Below are positions 1-8,921 of a DNA stretch of 36,612 bases, in pieces. The translations under genes were made by a program, and so were the position numbers. Origin of the DNA: an uncultured Planctomycetaceae bacterium (GTDB taxonomy: Bacteria > Planctomycetota > Planctomycetia > Planctomycetales > Planctomycetaceae); assembly GCA_913031625.1 (NCBI GenBank), contig CAJWGB010000027.1, positions 1 through 36,612 of the forward strand, in the 5' to 3' direction. A model generated the notes under the pieces. The model did no database searches. It saw nothing but the letters and a program-made list of their open reading frames with translations, and was not told the DNA's origin. Positions within the stretch are counted from its first letter, which is position 1; the number at the start of each line of letters is the position of its first letter.

Positions 1-135
1 CGTTCTGAGGTTCACCGTTCTGAGGTTCACCGTTCTGAGGTTCACCGTTCTGAGGTTCACCGTTCTGAGGTTCACCGTTCTGAGGCTCACCGTTCTGAGG
101 CTCACCGTTCTGAGGCTCACCGTTCTGAGGCTCAC
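1..135 (-). repeat. 15-bp in-frame tandem repeat (EPQNG), nine copies visible
   Basis: Nine head-to-tail 15-bp units occupy 1-135 and may continue beyond the window. On the plus strand the unit reads cgttctgaggttcac (five copies, 1-75) or cgttctgaggctcac (four copies, 76-135). They differ by one synonymous base (Glu GAA or GAG on the coding strand). Because the unit is a multiple of three, copy changes keep the giant gene in frame. The near-perfect nucleotide identity points to recent slippage or unequal crossover. Confidence 0.97.
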
Positions 136-3100
136 GAGTTTGCTGTGCCTGAGCCTGTGCCTCGGCTGCAGCAAGGAGCGGCTCAATCGCTTCGGAAAGA
201 TTCTCCGCTTCCTGCCGAAACGTATCTTCTGCGTTCGCCAGAGCCTGCTGCGCCTCCTGAGCCTGCTGGTTGTTGGGGCCCTCGTCCTGTGGCATCCCGC
301 TGTCAGGCATTCCCCCCTGAGCCGGCTGCTCGCCCTGATTCTGATTGTTTGCCTGCGTCTGCTGAGCAGCCTGAGCTTCGGCCTGTGCATTCGCCATCGC
401 TTCGGCGGCTGCCTCATTAAGCTGGTTTTGCGCAGTCTGAGACTCGTTATCCGCTGCCTGCTGAATATTTTCAGCGACCTGCTGAATCGGCTCAGCGGCC
501 GCTTCATTATTGAGTCGTCGTTCGTGCCTTGCAGCACGTGCCACGTCTTCGGCAGTCTGCTTGACGTCCTGAGTGACCTCCTGCTGCTTCTGCTCGGCAG
601 CCGCCAGTTGTCCCTGAGACGGGGTCAATTCGTCACCAAAGTCGGACTTCGACTTCAACCCCTGTGCTTTCTCGTTCAACTGCTTCGCAACTTCCTGAGC
701 CTTCTCAGCAAACTCGTCTGCCAGTTCAGTGGCTGGGTTAGGAGCATTCAGCGGAGCGGTGGCCGACTTGTTTATCTCCTCATTCTTCTGCTTCACTGCT
801 TCGGCTTCGGCAACTCGCTGTTTCTCAACAGCCTTCGTTTCTGCCACACGTTTGTCCTCAACCTCCTGCTTTCGAGCTTCCTCACGCGCGACCGCAGCTT
901 TCAGCGACGGGTTGTCTGGCTGGCGGGCAAGGTTTCGTTTGGCGGCGTCAATTCGACGTTGAGCTGCCTTCTGTTGATTCTCGGCGACACGCACCTGCTG
1001 TTCGGCCTGACGTTTGCGCAGGTCAGCCTCTCGCTGTTCATTCGCCATATTGCGTTTCTGAGCTTCCACAAATGCCTTGCGCTGTTCTTCAGAAGCCTGC
1101 TTTGCGGCCTGTCGGGCTTTTTCGTCAGCATGGATCTTTTGATCCTTGCCGGTTTCAGTTTGCTTCTTCGCCTCATCCAGTGCGGCGGTCGCTTCGGCAA
1201 TCCGTTCAGCCGCTTCATTTGCCGTTTGCTGAAGATCTTCCAGTGGCTGGGTCTCACGGGATGCATTTGCTTTCGCTGCCGCCTGATTCAGTTTCTGCTG
1301 GGTCTCTGCCAGCTTCTTCTGAGCTTCCGGCGTCTTTCCTCGGGCTGCCGCCTGATTTGCCTGAGCAACAAGTTCGTTGGAAAGCTTTTGTGCTTCCTGA
1401 CCGAGTTGCCGCAGTTCTTCTGCCAGATCCTTCTTCTTCTGAACGAACTCCTGGTCCGATTGTTCGTTCGACTGCTGGAGACGTTCATCTTCCACAGCTG
1501 CGTTCTCCAGCGCTGCCTTTGCCTCTTCCAGCGTATTGCGTGAAATCTCAGACAGTGCTTCCTGCATCGCCGGATTCTGCTTGAGTTCCTCTTCCAGCTC
1601 AGCAATCAGATCTTCCGTGTCCGTCTGGGCCATTTCAGCCAGTTCGTGGGCATTCTCAAACTGCTGATTCATCTCAGCCGCAATTCCCTGTTGCTGTTCC
1701 GTGGCCCGCAGCTCTTCCCGGGTCTCAGCCACATCTTCGCCGGCGTCGAGTTTTTCAAAGTGCTCAGCAATCAGCTCAAGCGCCTGTGCTGTCTTCTCCT
1801 GCTCTTCGGCTGACCGGGAAAGCTCATTTGCCTGTTGCTGCTGGTCATCTGCCTGTTTCGCAGCATCCAGCGCCTGATTCATCTCCGCCGCTGGTTTCTG
1901 GACGAGGGCGATACTGTCGTCTGCATCGCGAGCACGCTCCAGTTCTTCTTCGTCCAGAATGTCCTGCGAATTTGCGTCTTCAACCAGAGCTTCAAAAAGG
2001 TCTTCCAGTTGCTCATTAACCGCTTCACGCTGCTGCTCCAGCTGAGCAACCTGTTCGTCGGCCTGCTCCGGAGAATCAGACTGTTCCACTTCATCCGCCG
2101 CCTGAGTGGTTTCATCTTCCAGCCTGCGAACCGACTCCGCAGCTGCCCGAGCCATTTCCGGTATCGTCGGAGCATACTTCGCGATCACAGCGCGCGCTTC
2201 CGCCATGACGGGCTTCAACTCTTCGGCCACCCGGTCAATACCATCACGAATCTCTTCCACTTCATGACCGGCGCCGATGACGATGTCTCGTCGCCAGCGA
2301 CGTTCCGTGATTCTCTGTTGAGCGTCCCGGTGCGCCGGACTTGAACGCAGCTGGTCAATCTTTGCGACGATTTCGTTATCGACCTTTGCCGCCCGCAACA
2401 TTGCTGCCGCATTCAACAGACCATTGGAAACGAACTCCCACTGACGTGGATTGTCAGTTCGACCTTCCAGCTTCTGAGCGTCCCAGCGTTCCTGACTGAG
2501 GAGTGCTCGAATCGCATGCTGCAGTTCAACGACAGCGTGTCCGGCCTCGAGAACACGGTACGCAGGAGCAATCTCCATCAGGTGATCCGCGACTTTGGAT
2601 TCCTGTGGCTTGGTGGCCTGATGCTGGTTAAGCAGTCCGGTTGTGGCACGATGAGTCAGTCCGGCATCCGCGGCATACTGAGCATCTGCATCACGACGAG
2701 ACTGGGTGAGTGACCTGCGTTCGCGAAGCTGATCAACTCCCGGTCGCCGCTTGCTGGTAGTCTCAGCCAGGAACTGATCCGCCTGCTTTCGAAGATCCAG
2801 GCCCTGATCCAGATCTGCTGCGTCCGCTGCCTGCCGAGCAAGATTCGTTTCCTGACGTACACTGTTGCTGAGCTGATAGATTGGATCGTAAAGCGTCCCG
2901 GACCGATTTTGAAAGTCGCGTCGTGCACCGACAACGCGTGCCGGCAGACTGCCGTCCGTGATCTCATACCGATCCTTTGCTTTGAGTTCATTGTATATCT
3001 GAACAGAAGCTGCCTTCAGTTCAGGGAGTTTGTCTTCAGACTCTGTCCCGGCATTCAGGCGATCCCGATGAGTCGTGAGCCACGTGAGCAGTTGATCAAC

Positions 3101-5299
3101 ATGAGTGTTGTTACCTGCGGCGAGGCGATCCTTGTGGGCCTGCAGAAGTTTTTCAAGGGCATCGAGTTGGTTGATGATCAGCGTTTCCTGTCGCAGCAGT
3201 CGAACCCATGTCTGCGTCGGACTGTTCACAATCAGTTCCTGTTGCCGTTTCATGGCTGTCAGGTCATCCGCAACGGCTGCGACGAAGTTGTGAGTCGCCA
3301 GCGCCTGATAGTGGATGGAGGCGGACTTCGCGTCGTCCGCCATCCGCTCATAGGCGTACTTCAGTCCGTTCAGAATGTTCTGTCGGGCGGCCTCGTCTTT
3401 TGCCTCGCCAAGCTGTTGCATGTGCCAGTCCGGAGACTGACCATGATCCCTGCGAATTCTGGCAATCACGCGACCCGTCAGGTCGAGGTCTGCTGCATCA
3501 GCACCCGGCGGCATGACTTTTTCGACGCGACGAATCTCCCTGAGCACTGATGCAGACTCTTCACGCACTCGAGACGCCATTTCAAGCAGTGCCACACGGT
3601 GGGCCGCCTGCTGTTGCTCAGTTCCTTCTTGCTTACGAAGCTGTTCAATGAGCTCCAGAGCAGACGTCTTATTCTGTTCTGCAATGTCGGCCAGTTCTTT
3701 GAGATGGTCATAGACACCGAACTTATAATCCATCAACGCATGTCGCTCCGGATCAAAGTCTGCCGCAGCCACGATAATGCGAATCGGAATCGACTCTCCC
3801 TGGTTGCCCTTGCGATCCGTGGCAACCAAACGGGTAGTCACCTGATCGCCAACCTGCAGATCATGTCCGACAAGATCCCAGTCCCACGCCGCAGTGACCG
3901 TTCGGCCTTCCTGATCAGTATTACTGGTTTCCAGCGACACAGTCTGCCACTCAGATCCATTCACTGAGATCTGCTGCTCCAGAGTCTCAACAGGGAGATC
4001 GTCTTCCGCCATTCCTTTCAGGGCAAGAATATCGTTGGGCGGAAGGAGCAGAGAAGACTCCTGCTGATCGACAAAGCCGGCACGTGGCACAAGATCCGGC
4101 AACGGGCTGATTTCATACTTTGGGCTGAACGGGTTATCGAATCCCGTTTCCCTGGAAACAAGATGGACACGGTAAACGGCATCCTGCGTTACCGGAACAT
4201 CTGCTCCCCACACGGCGTCAGATCCCTTTCCAATTCGTTTCAACGGGATCGTCTGAATCTCATCCGAATCAATCGGGTCGATCCTCAGCTCTGCCTGAGA
4301 AACCTGCTGGTCCAGTCTGCATGCCAACTGAACAGTTGTGCCTTCCAGAATCCGAAGATCACCATTCGTATCGGCTACCGTTTCTTTCTGGAGCCGACTG
4401 TACTCCGGGTACTCAAACGTCTTCTGAAACTCCACGACACGCGGCCGCGGACGAGACTGAATCGTATACCGTTTGGTGATCGCATCTCCGGCAAAAACTC
4501 GGTACTCCACGTCTTCATTGCTGACGTGAATATTCGCGAGATACTCGGACGCTTCTTTCGGGCGCATTGACTGACGCACGGTTCCATTTTCAGGTGTCCG
4601 CGTTTCCAGCGTGACTTCACTTACATCCCCGCCGGAAATTCCCACAAGGACGGCAACGGTCTCGTCTTCGGCCATGGTTAAAGACGACGGAGTCGGCTCG
4701 AGCACCTCAATCTGAATGCGGCTGACCCGCGCGATATTAGCGCCTGGCATCATTGCTCGACGAGCAAGCTGCTGGAATCGTGGATCATCAGACATCCAGA
4801 GTGCAGCCGCGATTCCGGCAAACACAAGTGCGGCCAGAGCCCAGCGGCCAATAAGCTTCAGCGGCAGCAGTCGGCCAACCCGAACTTCCACCATCTGCTG
4901 AGCGACCTCGCCCTGCAACAGACTTCGGAAGACTGGTGAGTCATTAATGGCAGATGGGTCATCTGTGGCCAGCTCAACAGCTGAAAGCAGCTGTTCGCGG
5001 AGCTCGGGCTCGGCAAGCTCGACCCGTGCAGCGATCTCTTCGCGATCCGGCGACTTAAAAAGCCGACGAACTGAGGTCCACCAGACAACCAACGCAACAA
5101 TTGAATAGGCACCCGCACTCAGGCTCCAGCGTGTGGAATCAGACAGGAGCCAGTACCAGTCGATGGCCGCCACAATCGCCATGCACACGACAAACGTCGC
5201 AATGCCGGAGAACAGTCCACGAGCAACAATCAGGCGACGGCGACGTCGAGCAAAATGCTGCAGTTTACGAACAACGACCGGATCCAGTGCTGTACTCAT
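1..5299 (-). CDS. Giant membrane-anchored coiled-coil protein, DUF4175-like (3' end outside window)
   Basis: One uninterrupted frame starts at ATG 5299 and stays open to the window edge, giving at least 1,766 residues; the stop lies outside. GGAGG about 6 nt before the ATG supports this start. Three hydrophobic segments are visible at about residues 24-46, 60-80 and 147-170, then a beta-rich region (about 190-500) with Ig-like character. From about residue 540 the protein is a long Ala/Glu/Gln/Lys-rich coiled coil. The visible end contains nine EPQNG pentapeptides. The architecture (N-terminal membrane helices, extracytoplasmic beta domain, very long coiled coil) matches DUF4175-type proteins of planctomycetes, which are often encoded near MoxR, DUF58 and VWA (Bat-like) genes; that comes from family knowledge, and no such gene adjoins it here. 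Function unknown; an envelope structural or Bat-complex role is inference. Confidence 0.85.
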   Translation of the reverse strand, partial: MSTALDPVVVRKLQHFARRRRRLIVARGLFSGIATFVVCMAIVAAIDWYWLLSDSTRWSLSAGAYSIVALVVWWTSVRRLFKSPDREEIAARVELAEPELREQLLSAVELATDDPSAINDSPVFRSLLQGEVAQQMVEVRVGRLLPLKLIGRWALAALVFAGIAAALWMSDDPRFQQLARRAMMPGANIARVSRIQIEVLEPTPSSLTMAEDETVAVLVGISGGDVSEVTLETRTPENGTVRQSMRPKEASEYLANIHVSNEDVEYRVFAGDAITKRYTIQSRPRPRVVEFQKTFEYPEYSRLQKETVADTNGDLRILEGTTVQLACRLDQQVSQAELRIDPIDSDEIQTIPLKRIGKGSDAVWGADVPVTQDAVYRVHLVSRETGFDNPFSPKYEISPLPDLVPRAGFVDQQESSLLLPPNDILALKGMAEDDLPVETLEQQISVNGSEWQTVSLETSNTDQEGRTVTAAWDWDLVGHDLQVGDQVTTRLVATDRKGNQGESIPIRIIVAAADFDPERHALMDYKFGVYDHLKELADIAEQNKTSALELIEQLRKQEGTEQQQAAHRVALLEMASRVREESASVLREIRRVEKVMPPGADAADLDLTGRVIARIRRDHGQSPDWHMQQLGEAKDEAARQNILNGLKYAYERMADDAKSASIHYQALATHNFVAAVADDLTAMKRQQELIVNSPTQTWVRLLRQETLIINQLDALEKLLQAHKDRLAAGNNTHVDQLLTWLTTHRDRLNAGTESEDKLPELKAASVQIYNELKAKDRYEITDGSLPARVVGARRDFQNRSGTLYDPIYQLSNSVRQETNLARQAADAADLDQGLDLRKQADQFLAETTSKRRPGVDQLRERRSLTQSRRDADAQYAADAGLTHRATTGLLNQHQATKPQESKVADHLMEIAPAYRVLEAGHAVVELQHAIRALLSQERWDAQKLEGRTDNPRQWEFVSNGLLNAAAMLRAAKVDNEIVAKIDQLRSSPAHRDAQQRITERRWRRDIVIGAGHEVEEIRDGIDRVAEELKPVMAEARAVIAKYAPTIPEMARAAAESVRRLEDETTQAADEVEQSDSPEQADEQVAQLEQQREAVNEQLEDLFEALVEDANSQDILDEEELERARDADDSIALVQKPAAEMNQALDAAKQADDQQQQANELSRSAEEQEKTAQALELIAEHFEKLDAGEDVAETREELRATEQQQGIAAEMNQQFENAHELAEMAQTDTEDLIAELEEELKQNPAMQEALSEISRNTLEEAKAALENAAVEDERLQQSNEQSDQEFVQKKKDLAEELRQLGQEAQKLSNELVAQANQAAARGKTPEAQKKLAETQQKLNQAAAKANASRETQPLEDLQQTANEAAERIAEATAALDEAKKQTETGKDQKIHADEKARQAAKQASEEQRKAFVEAQKRNMANEQREADLRKRQAEQQVRVAENQQKAAQRRIDAAKRNLARQPDNPSLKAAVAREEARKQEVEDKRVAETKAVEKQRVAEAEAVKQKNEEINKSATAPLNAPNPATELADEFAEKAQEVAKQLNEKAQGLKSKSDFGDELTPSQGQLAAAEQKQQEVTQDVKQTAEDVARAARHERRLNNEAAAEPIQQVAENIQQAADNESQTAQNQLNEAAAEAMANAQAEAQAAQQTQANNQNQGEQPAQGGMPDSGMPQDEGPNNQQAQEAQQALANAEDTFRQEAENLSEAIEPLLAAAEAQAQAQQTREPQNGEPQNGEPQNGEPQNGEPQNGEPQNGEPQNGEPQNGEPQN

Positions 5300-5669
5300 C
5301 AGATTCCTCCGTCAGGACCACTCTGTCACGCGATGCTGGCCACCGAGTCACAGAGGAAGAACGCACAGCGTAACACGGATGCCCCAAAATCGGAAAGAAA
5401 GACAGCGTTTTAGGCCGTCCCGGTGCGGCGACTGGGCTAATTAGGGCGGTTATGGGATGTGCCAGCCTGCCCCGCGGGAACGGCTTCAAAATGGCTTCAC
5501 TGAAAGAACGCGGTCGAGCGGGAACTCAGGTGCGCCGCACATACGGCTTACACAGCAGACCTCTGCAATCAGAGGTAAGCCGCTTCGCTCACGCCCTCCG
5601 TTCGTCGGAATTACTTCTGATTCAGCGCGCCCAGGGACATCCACAAAATCAAGCCGTGAGACCAGCCCA
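5300..5669. other. Intergenic region between PQQ-like gene and giant coiled-coil gene
   Basis: No convincing gene. Short open frames exist on both strands but have Arg/Ser/Pro-rich frameshifted composition and no ribosome site. The part next to 5299 carries the Shine-Dalgarno of the giant gene and presumably its promoter. A nested inverted repeat lies at 5544-5582 and is listed separately. Confidence 0.6.
5544..5582. other. Nested inverted repeat, possible RNA hairpin
   Basis: An outer pair cggctta (5544-5550) / taagccg (5576-5582) encloses an inner perfect hairpin acctctg (5559-5565), loop caat, cagaggt (5570-5576). The pairs share one base and compete slightly. It lies about 90 bp beyond the stop of the minus-strand PQQ-like gene. 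There is no T-tract, so an intrinsic terminator is possible but unproven; it could instead be a leader structure for the giant gene. Confidence 0.35.
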
Positions 5670-6911
5670 CTACTTCTGTATTCGATACAGGTGCGTCTCA
5701 CTTCGCAGCAGGATGGCTTCGTCTACAAATGCGTAAGACGCAAACGTGCGTGATGAGCCATCACCAAGCTGGCTCTTCCCCAGTTCTTTGTATTCCGTTC
5801 CGGGCTCGACCACGACCGTCTGTCCCTTTTCGCTCTGGAAGTAGATCCGCCCATCTGCGAATACGGGAGAGGCCGAAAAACCGCCTCCGAAACGTTCCTG
5901 CCAGTGCACATCGCCGGTCAATGCGTCCAGGCACGTCGCTACACCGCGGTCGTCAACCATGTAGATTTCCGCCCCAATCAACAGAATGGAGGGTGACTTG
6001 GGAACGCCCTTCTTCGTCTGCCATTTGACGTGTGACTCTGTTACGTCTCCGCTTCCCGTTGGGTCGATAGCAAACAGCTGGCCGTCACCAAATCCGCTGC
6101 AGACATAAACCAATCCGTGACCGGTAATTGGTCGAGGCACAACCGAATACCCTTCACCATACTTTACGCGCCACAATTGTTCGCCGGTACCTGGGTCATA
6201 AGACCACACGGCTCCGCTGCCTGGACACACAGCCTGCTGCTTCTCGTTGACACTGATAATCGTCGGTGTGCAGAAACTGAACCCTCGAGAGACGTTAACA
6301 TCTCGTTCTTTACGCCAGACCTCTTTGCCGTTCGTACGATCGAGCCCAACCACAAACTGTTCATCACGACCATCACAGCAGATGATCAACATCTTCTTTG
6401 TCACTGCCGGTGATCCGCCATTGCCGTGCAATGGCATATAGAGCAACTCGTTGTTCTTCCAGACCACATTACCGTCCAGATCCAGGCACGCGGTCCCATG
6501 CGGACCGAAGTGGACGAACATCTGACCATTGTCGATGACGGGAGTAGGGCTGGCGTGGCTGTTCTTTCCATGAATCTCAACACGTTCCTCATCCGCCTGA
6601 ACAAAAATTTCTTTGTCCCAGATGGTCGTTCCATCTTTGGCGCTCAGGCACAGCACTCTCAACGAGCGAGCCTTTGACTCTTCATCTTCTGCGACGGCCG
6701 TGGTCAGATAGATTCTTTCTCCAACAACGACGGGAGATGACCATCCAATTCCCTTAACGGGCACTTTCCACGCAATGTTCTCCTCTTCGCTCCACGTGAT
6801 CGGGAGGTTCGAGAATTCTGCATGTCCCTGGCTCGTCCCGCGAAACTCAGTCCAGTCACCCGCAAAGCAGACTGGCGAAACACAGAACAGAAGAGTGGCA
6901 ATTGATTTCAT
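5670..6911 (-). CDS. Secreted PQQ-like beta-propeller repeat protein
   Basis: 413 residues. I take ATG 6911 as the start because it gives a clean signal peptide (MKSIATLLFCVSPVCFAG); an in-frame ATG at 6935 would put an acidic extension in front of it. The mature protein opens with D-W-T-E-F-R-G, typical of planctomycete secreted propellers, followed by repeated blades with G-x-x-[VL]-W motifs (for example 'GKEVWRKE', 'GEQLWRVK', 'GDVHWQER') and aromatic strands. These are the PQQ_2/BamB-like repeats. Real cofactor binding is doubtful, since such proteins often lack a quinone site and may simply be binding scaffolds. It lies 36 nt after the symporter gene and is probably cotranscribed with it. 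Substrate unknown. Confidence 0.9.
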   Translation of the reverse strand: MKSIATLLFCVSPVCFAGDWTEFRGTSQGHAEFSNLPITWSEEENIAWKVPVKGIGWSSPVVVGERIYLTTAVAEDEESKARSLRVLCLSAKDGTTIWDKEIFVQADEERVEIHGKNSHASPTPVIDNGQMFVHFGPHGTACLDLDGNVVWKNNELLYMPLHGNGGSPAVTKKMLIICCDGRDEQFVVGLDRTNGKEVWRKERDVNVSRGFSFCTPTIISVNEKQQAVCPGSGAVWSYDPGTGEQLWRVKYGEGYSVVPRPITGHGLVYVCSGFGDGQLFAIDPTGSGDVTESHVKWQTKKGVPKSPSILLIGAEIYMVDDRGVATCLDALTGDVHWQERFGGGFSASPVFADGRIYFQSEKGQTVVVEPGTEYKELGKSQLGDGSSRTFASYAFVDEAILLRSETHLYRIQK

Positions 6912-6947
6912 GAAAGGAGCCTCAGTCGGCAGCAATAGAGAGGGGAA

Positions 6948-8921
6948 TCAGGCGGTTGGTTTCGAGTCTGCTGCGTCCGTCTTCTTTTGGAAGAAGTACT
7001 TCGCAACGATGCTGTGTGAAGGTGGATCTGTGGCGAGAGCAATCACAATTCCGGCGACGAATGAGGTCACGATGCCAATCACGACCGGATCAATGGAAAA
7101 CGGTCGTAGTGGTTTGGTAAAGCCGTCCCCTGCCAGCCAGCCGCCCATATACAGCGACAGGTGGCTCAGGAATCCGCAGACCATACTGCCGATTGCTCCC
7201 TGCCCGTTCATCCGTTTCCAGTACAAGGCAAGGGAGACGGGTGCAAGAAAGCAGGCCGCCAGGCCGCTACCCACATAGACAATCAGGTACTGAAGGTATT
7301 CCGGAGGGTTCGTTGCAACAAGGACCACCCCCACACCGACCAGCATCGTACAGAGGTAGCTCATTCGCTGCAGCTGCCTGCTGGTGGCCTGCGGATTGAT
7401 ATTTCTCTGATAGACGTCCCGAACGATCGACGACGAAATCATCAGCAGAAAGCTGTCGACCGTGGACATCACGGCAGCAAAGGGCGCTGCCACCAGCAGT
7501 CCGGCCAGCCAGCCCGCACCGATATTCTCGGTCAGCGTCACCGCCATCTGCGGCATGATGCGATCCGACTCGACCTCCATCCCTGGGATCAGCAGCCGCG
7601 AACAGCAGAAGATCACCACCAAAGGGAAGTAGATCAGGGAGAAGTACACCGCGACAGTCGCGATGGAAAACCGCAGTGTCCGCGTGTCCTTAAAGGCCAT
7701 CAGCCGGACCATGCTGCTTGGCTGACCCGTTCCCGAAATCGCCCAGTAGAAGAACATTGAAAACGCGAGCGACATGGGCAGGAAACCGAGGTCGTCTTCA
7801 GCGTGTGGGCCAGGTGCTGTGACAAAAGAACCCGGCTGATCGTCTCCGGGATAGGCGGCCATTACAGAGCTGTTGATCGAAACGATCTGAAGCTCCGAAC
7901 TGAACTCCACATCGGATCCTTCTGCCAGGACACGACCAAGGTCGCCCTTGTCCACGATCTCAATGCCACCCACAAATTTTGTCTTTGGATCGGCGAACAC
8001 AACGTCACCGGATTTGTCCAGAACGACCGGATCGCCGGTTCTGAAAATGCGTTCGCCCTGATTCAGCCAGACGCCTTTGGGATAACTGCTGCCAGCGGGG
8101 CCTTTCAAAGTCAGTTCGACTCGATGAGGAGGCACCATTGCGGCCAGTTCTTCGGTCGCCGTCTGCATTCCGCCCACCTGATAGATGGCCAGTGGCAGCA
8201 TGATGACAACACCAAGAACCATTACTACGCCCTGCATGACGTCCGTCCATACAACCGCATGAAACCCACCCCATGTGGTGTAGATGATTACGGCGATTCC
8301 GAACGTGACCAGACACAGCAGGTACCCTGGATCCACACCACCGATAATGGGAGCACCGGGAGGAACCATTCCGCCGAGGCCATCTCGGAGACTGACATAG
8401 AACGAGTTGTCACCCAGCAGCGTCTGCAGAATCATACTGCCGGCCTTGAACTGACCAACAAGATTAACGCACGTAAAGAAGATCAGCAGGGAAGAAGCAA
8501 GGACTGAAAACGACGGGCTTTGAAATCGGTCTCGCAAAATGTCAGGAACAGTGATGGCCCCGGTCTTTCGAGCAACCTGATTGATCCGTTTACCGAGCAA
8601 TCCCATCGTGCAGATGGGAAAGATCATGTAGCTGCCAATCCACAGTGCAAGGACCCAGCCGTGCGTGTAGATCAGCGAAGGAAAGCCGGTGAATGAACCA
8701 CCAGACGCACTTGTTGCAGCAAAGGTCAGAGCCAGGGCCCAGACTCCCAGGCTTCGGCTACCGAGAAAATACTCACTCAGGAATGCGCGGTTCTTCAACA
8801 AATGGCTGGAAATCGCAGCCAGACCAAACACAGCCAGCGTGTAGAGAACAAATGTCACCAGCGCCCCGGATCCGGCCGCTGCGAACGTCAACACTTCAGG
8901 AAGTTCATTGAAAATCAGCAT
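6948..8921 (-). CDS. PanF-like sodium:solute symporter (SSS family) with large insert
   Basis: 657 residues starting at ATG 8921. This start is preceded by GGGAGG and overlaps the TGA of the upstream gene (TGATG); a longer frame to 8999 would have an Arg-rich extension unlike a transporter. Segments resembling E. coli PanF are easy to see: 'EYFLGSRSLGVWALALTFAA', 'YTTWGGFHAVVWTDVMQGVV', 'APFAAVMSTVDSFLLMISSS', 'NPPEYLQYLIVYVGSGLAAC', 'LALYWKRMNGQGA'. About 13 hydrophobic segments are present. Between 'GGMQTATEELAAMVPP' and 'LGFLPMSLAFS' there is a hydrophilic insert of about 110 residues (265-375) where PanF has only a short loop, so the protein is longer than the usual 480-500. The substrate may be pantothenate or another carboxylate. 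Family confident; substrate inferred from the YhdT neighbour and sequence resemblance only. Confidence 0.9.
   Translation of the reverse strand: MLIFNELPEVLTFAAAGSGALVTFVLYTLAVFGLAAISSHLLKNRAFLSEYFLGSRSLGVWALALTFAATSASGGSFTGFPSLIYTHGWVLALWIGSYMIFPICTMGLLGKRINQVARKTGAITVPDILRDRFQSPSFSVLASSLLIFFTCVNLVGQFKAGSMILQTLLGDNSFYVSLRDGLGGMVPPGAPIIGGVDPGYLLCLVTFGIAVIIYTTWGGFHAVVWTDVMQGVVMVLGVVIMLPLAIYQVGGMQTATEELAAMVPPHRVELTLKGPAGSSYPKGVWLNQGERIFRTGDPVVLDKSGDVVFADPKTKFVGGIEIVDKGDLGRVLAEGSDVEFSSELQIVSINSSVMAAYPGDDQPGSFVTAPGPHAEDDLGFLPMSLAFSMFFYWAISGTGQPSSMVRLMAFKDTRTLRFSIATVAVYFSLIYFPLVVIFCCSRLLIPGMEVESDRIMPQMAVTLTENIGAGWLAGLLVAAPFAAVMSTVDSFLLMISSSIVRDVYQRNINPQATSRQLQRMSYLCTMLVGVGVVLVATNPPEYLQYLIVYVGSGLAACFLAPVSLALYWKRMNGQGAIGSMVCGFLSHLSLYMGGWLAGDGFTKPLRPFSIDPVVIGIVTSFVAGIVIALATDPPSHSIVAKYFFQKKTDAADSKPTA

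Noticed and set aside
140-1543. A 467-codon open frame on the plus strand with an N-terminal lipobox-like LGC
   Set aside because: It is exactly antisense to the giant coiled-coil gene. Its Leu/Arg/Ser-rich composition is what results from reading the opposite strand of Glu/Gln/Ala/Lys codons, and it has no ribosome site.
298-1700. Possible frameshift in the giant coiled-coil gene because of many short alternative frames
   Set aside because: The frame from ATG 5299 can be read without a stop to position 1, and heptad-like Ala/Glu/Gln composition is continuous throughout.
2909-3550. A 213-codon plus-strand open frame
   Set aside because: Antisense to the coiled-coil gene, with no domain and no ribosome site; the minus-strand reading is continuous and coherent across it.
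5452-5753. Two overlapping plus-strand frames of 94-98 codons in the 5300-5669 gap
   Set aside because: Arg/Ser-rich composition, overlap with the propeller gene and no ribosome site.
7803-8507. A 234-codon plus-strand open frame
   Set aside because: Antisense to the symporter gene; His/Asp/Arg-rich frameshift-like composition.
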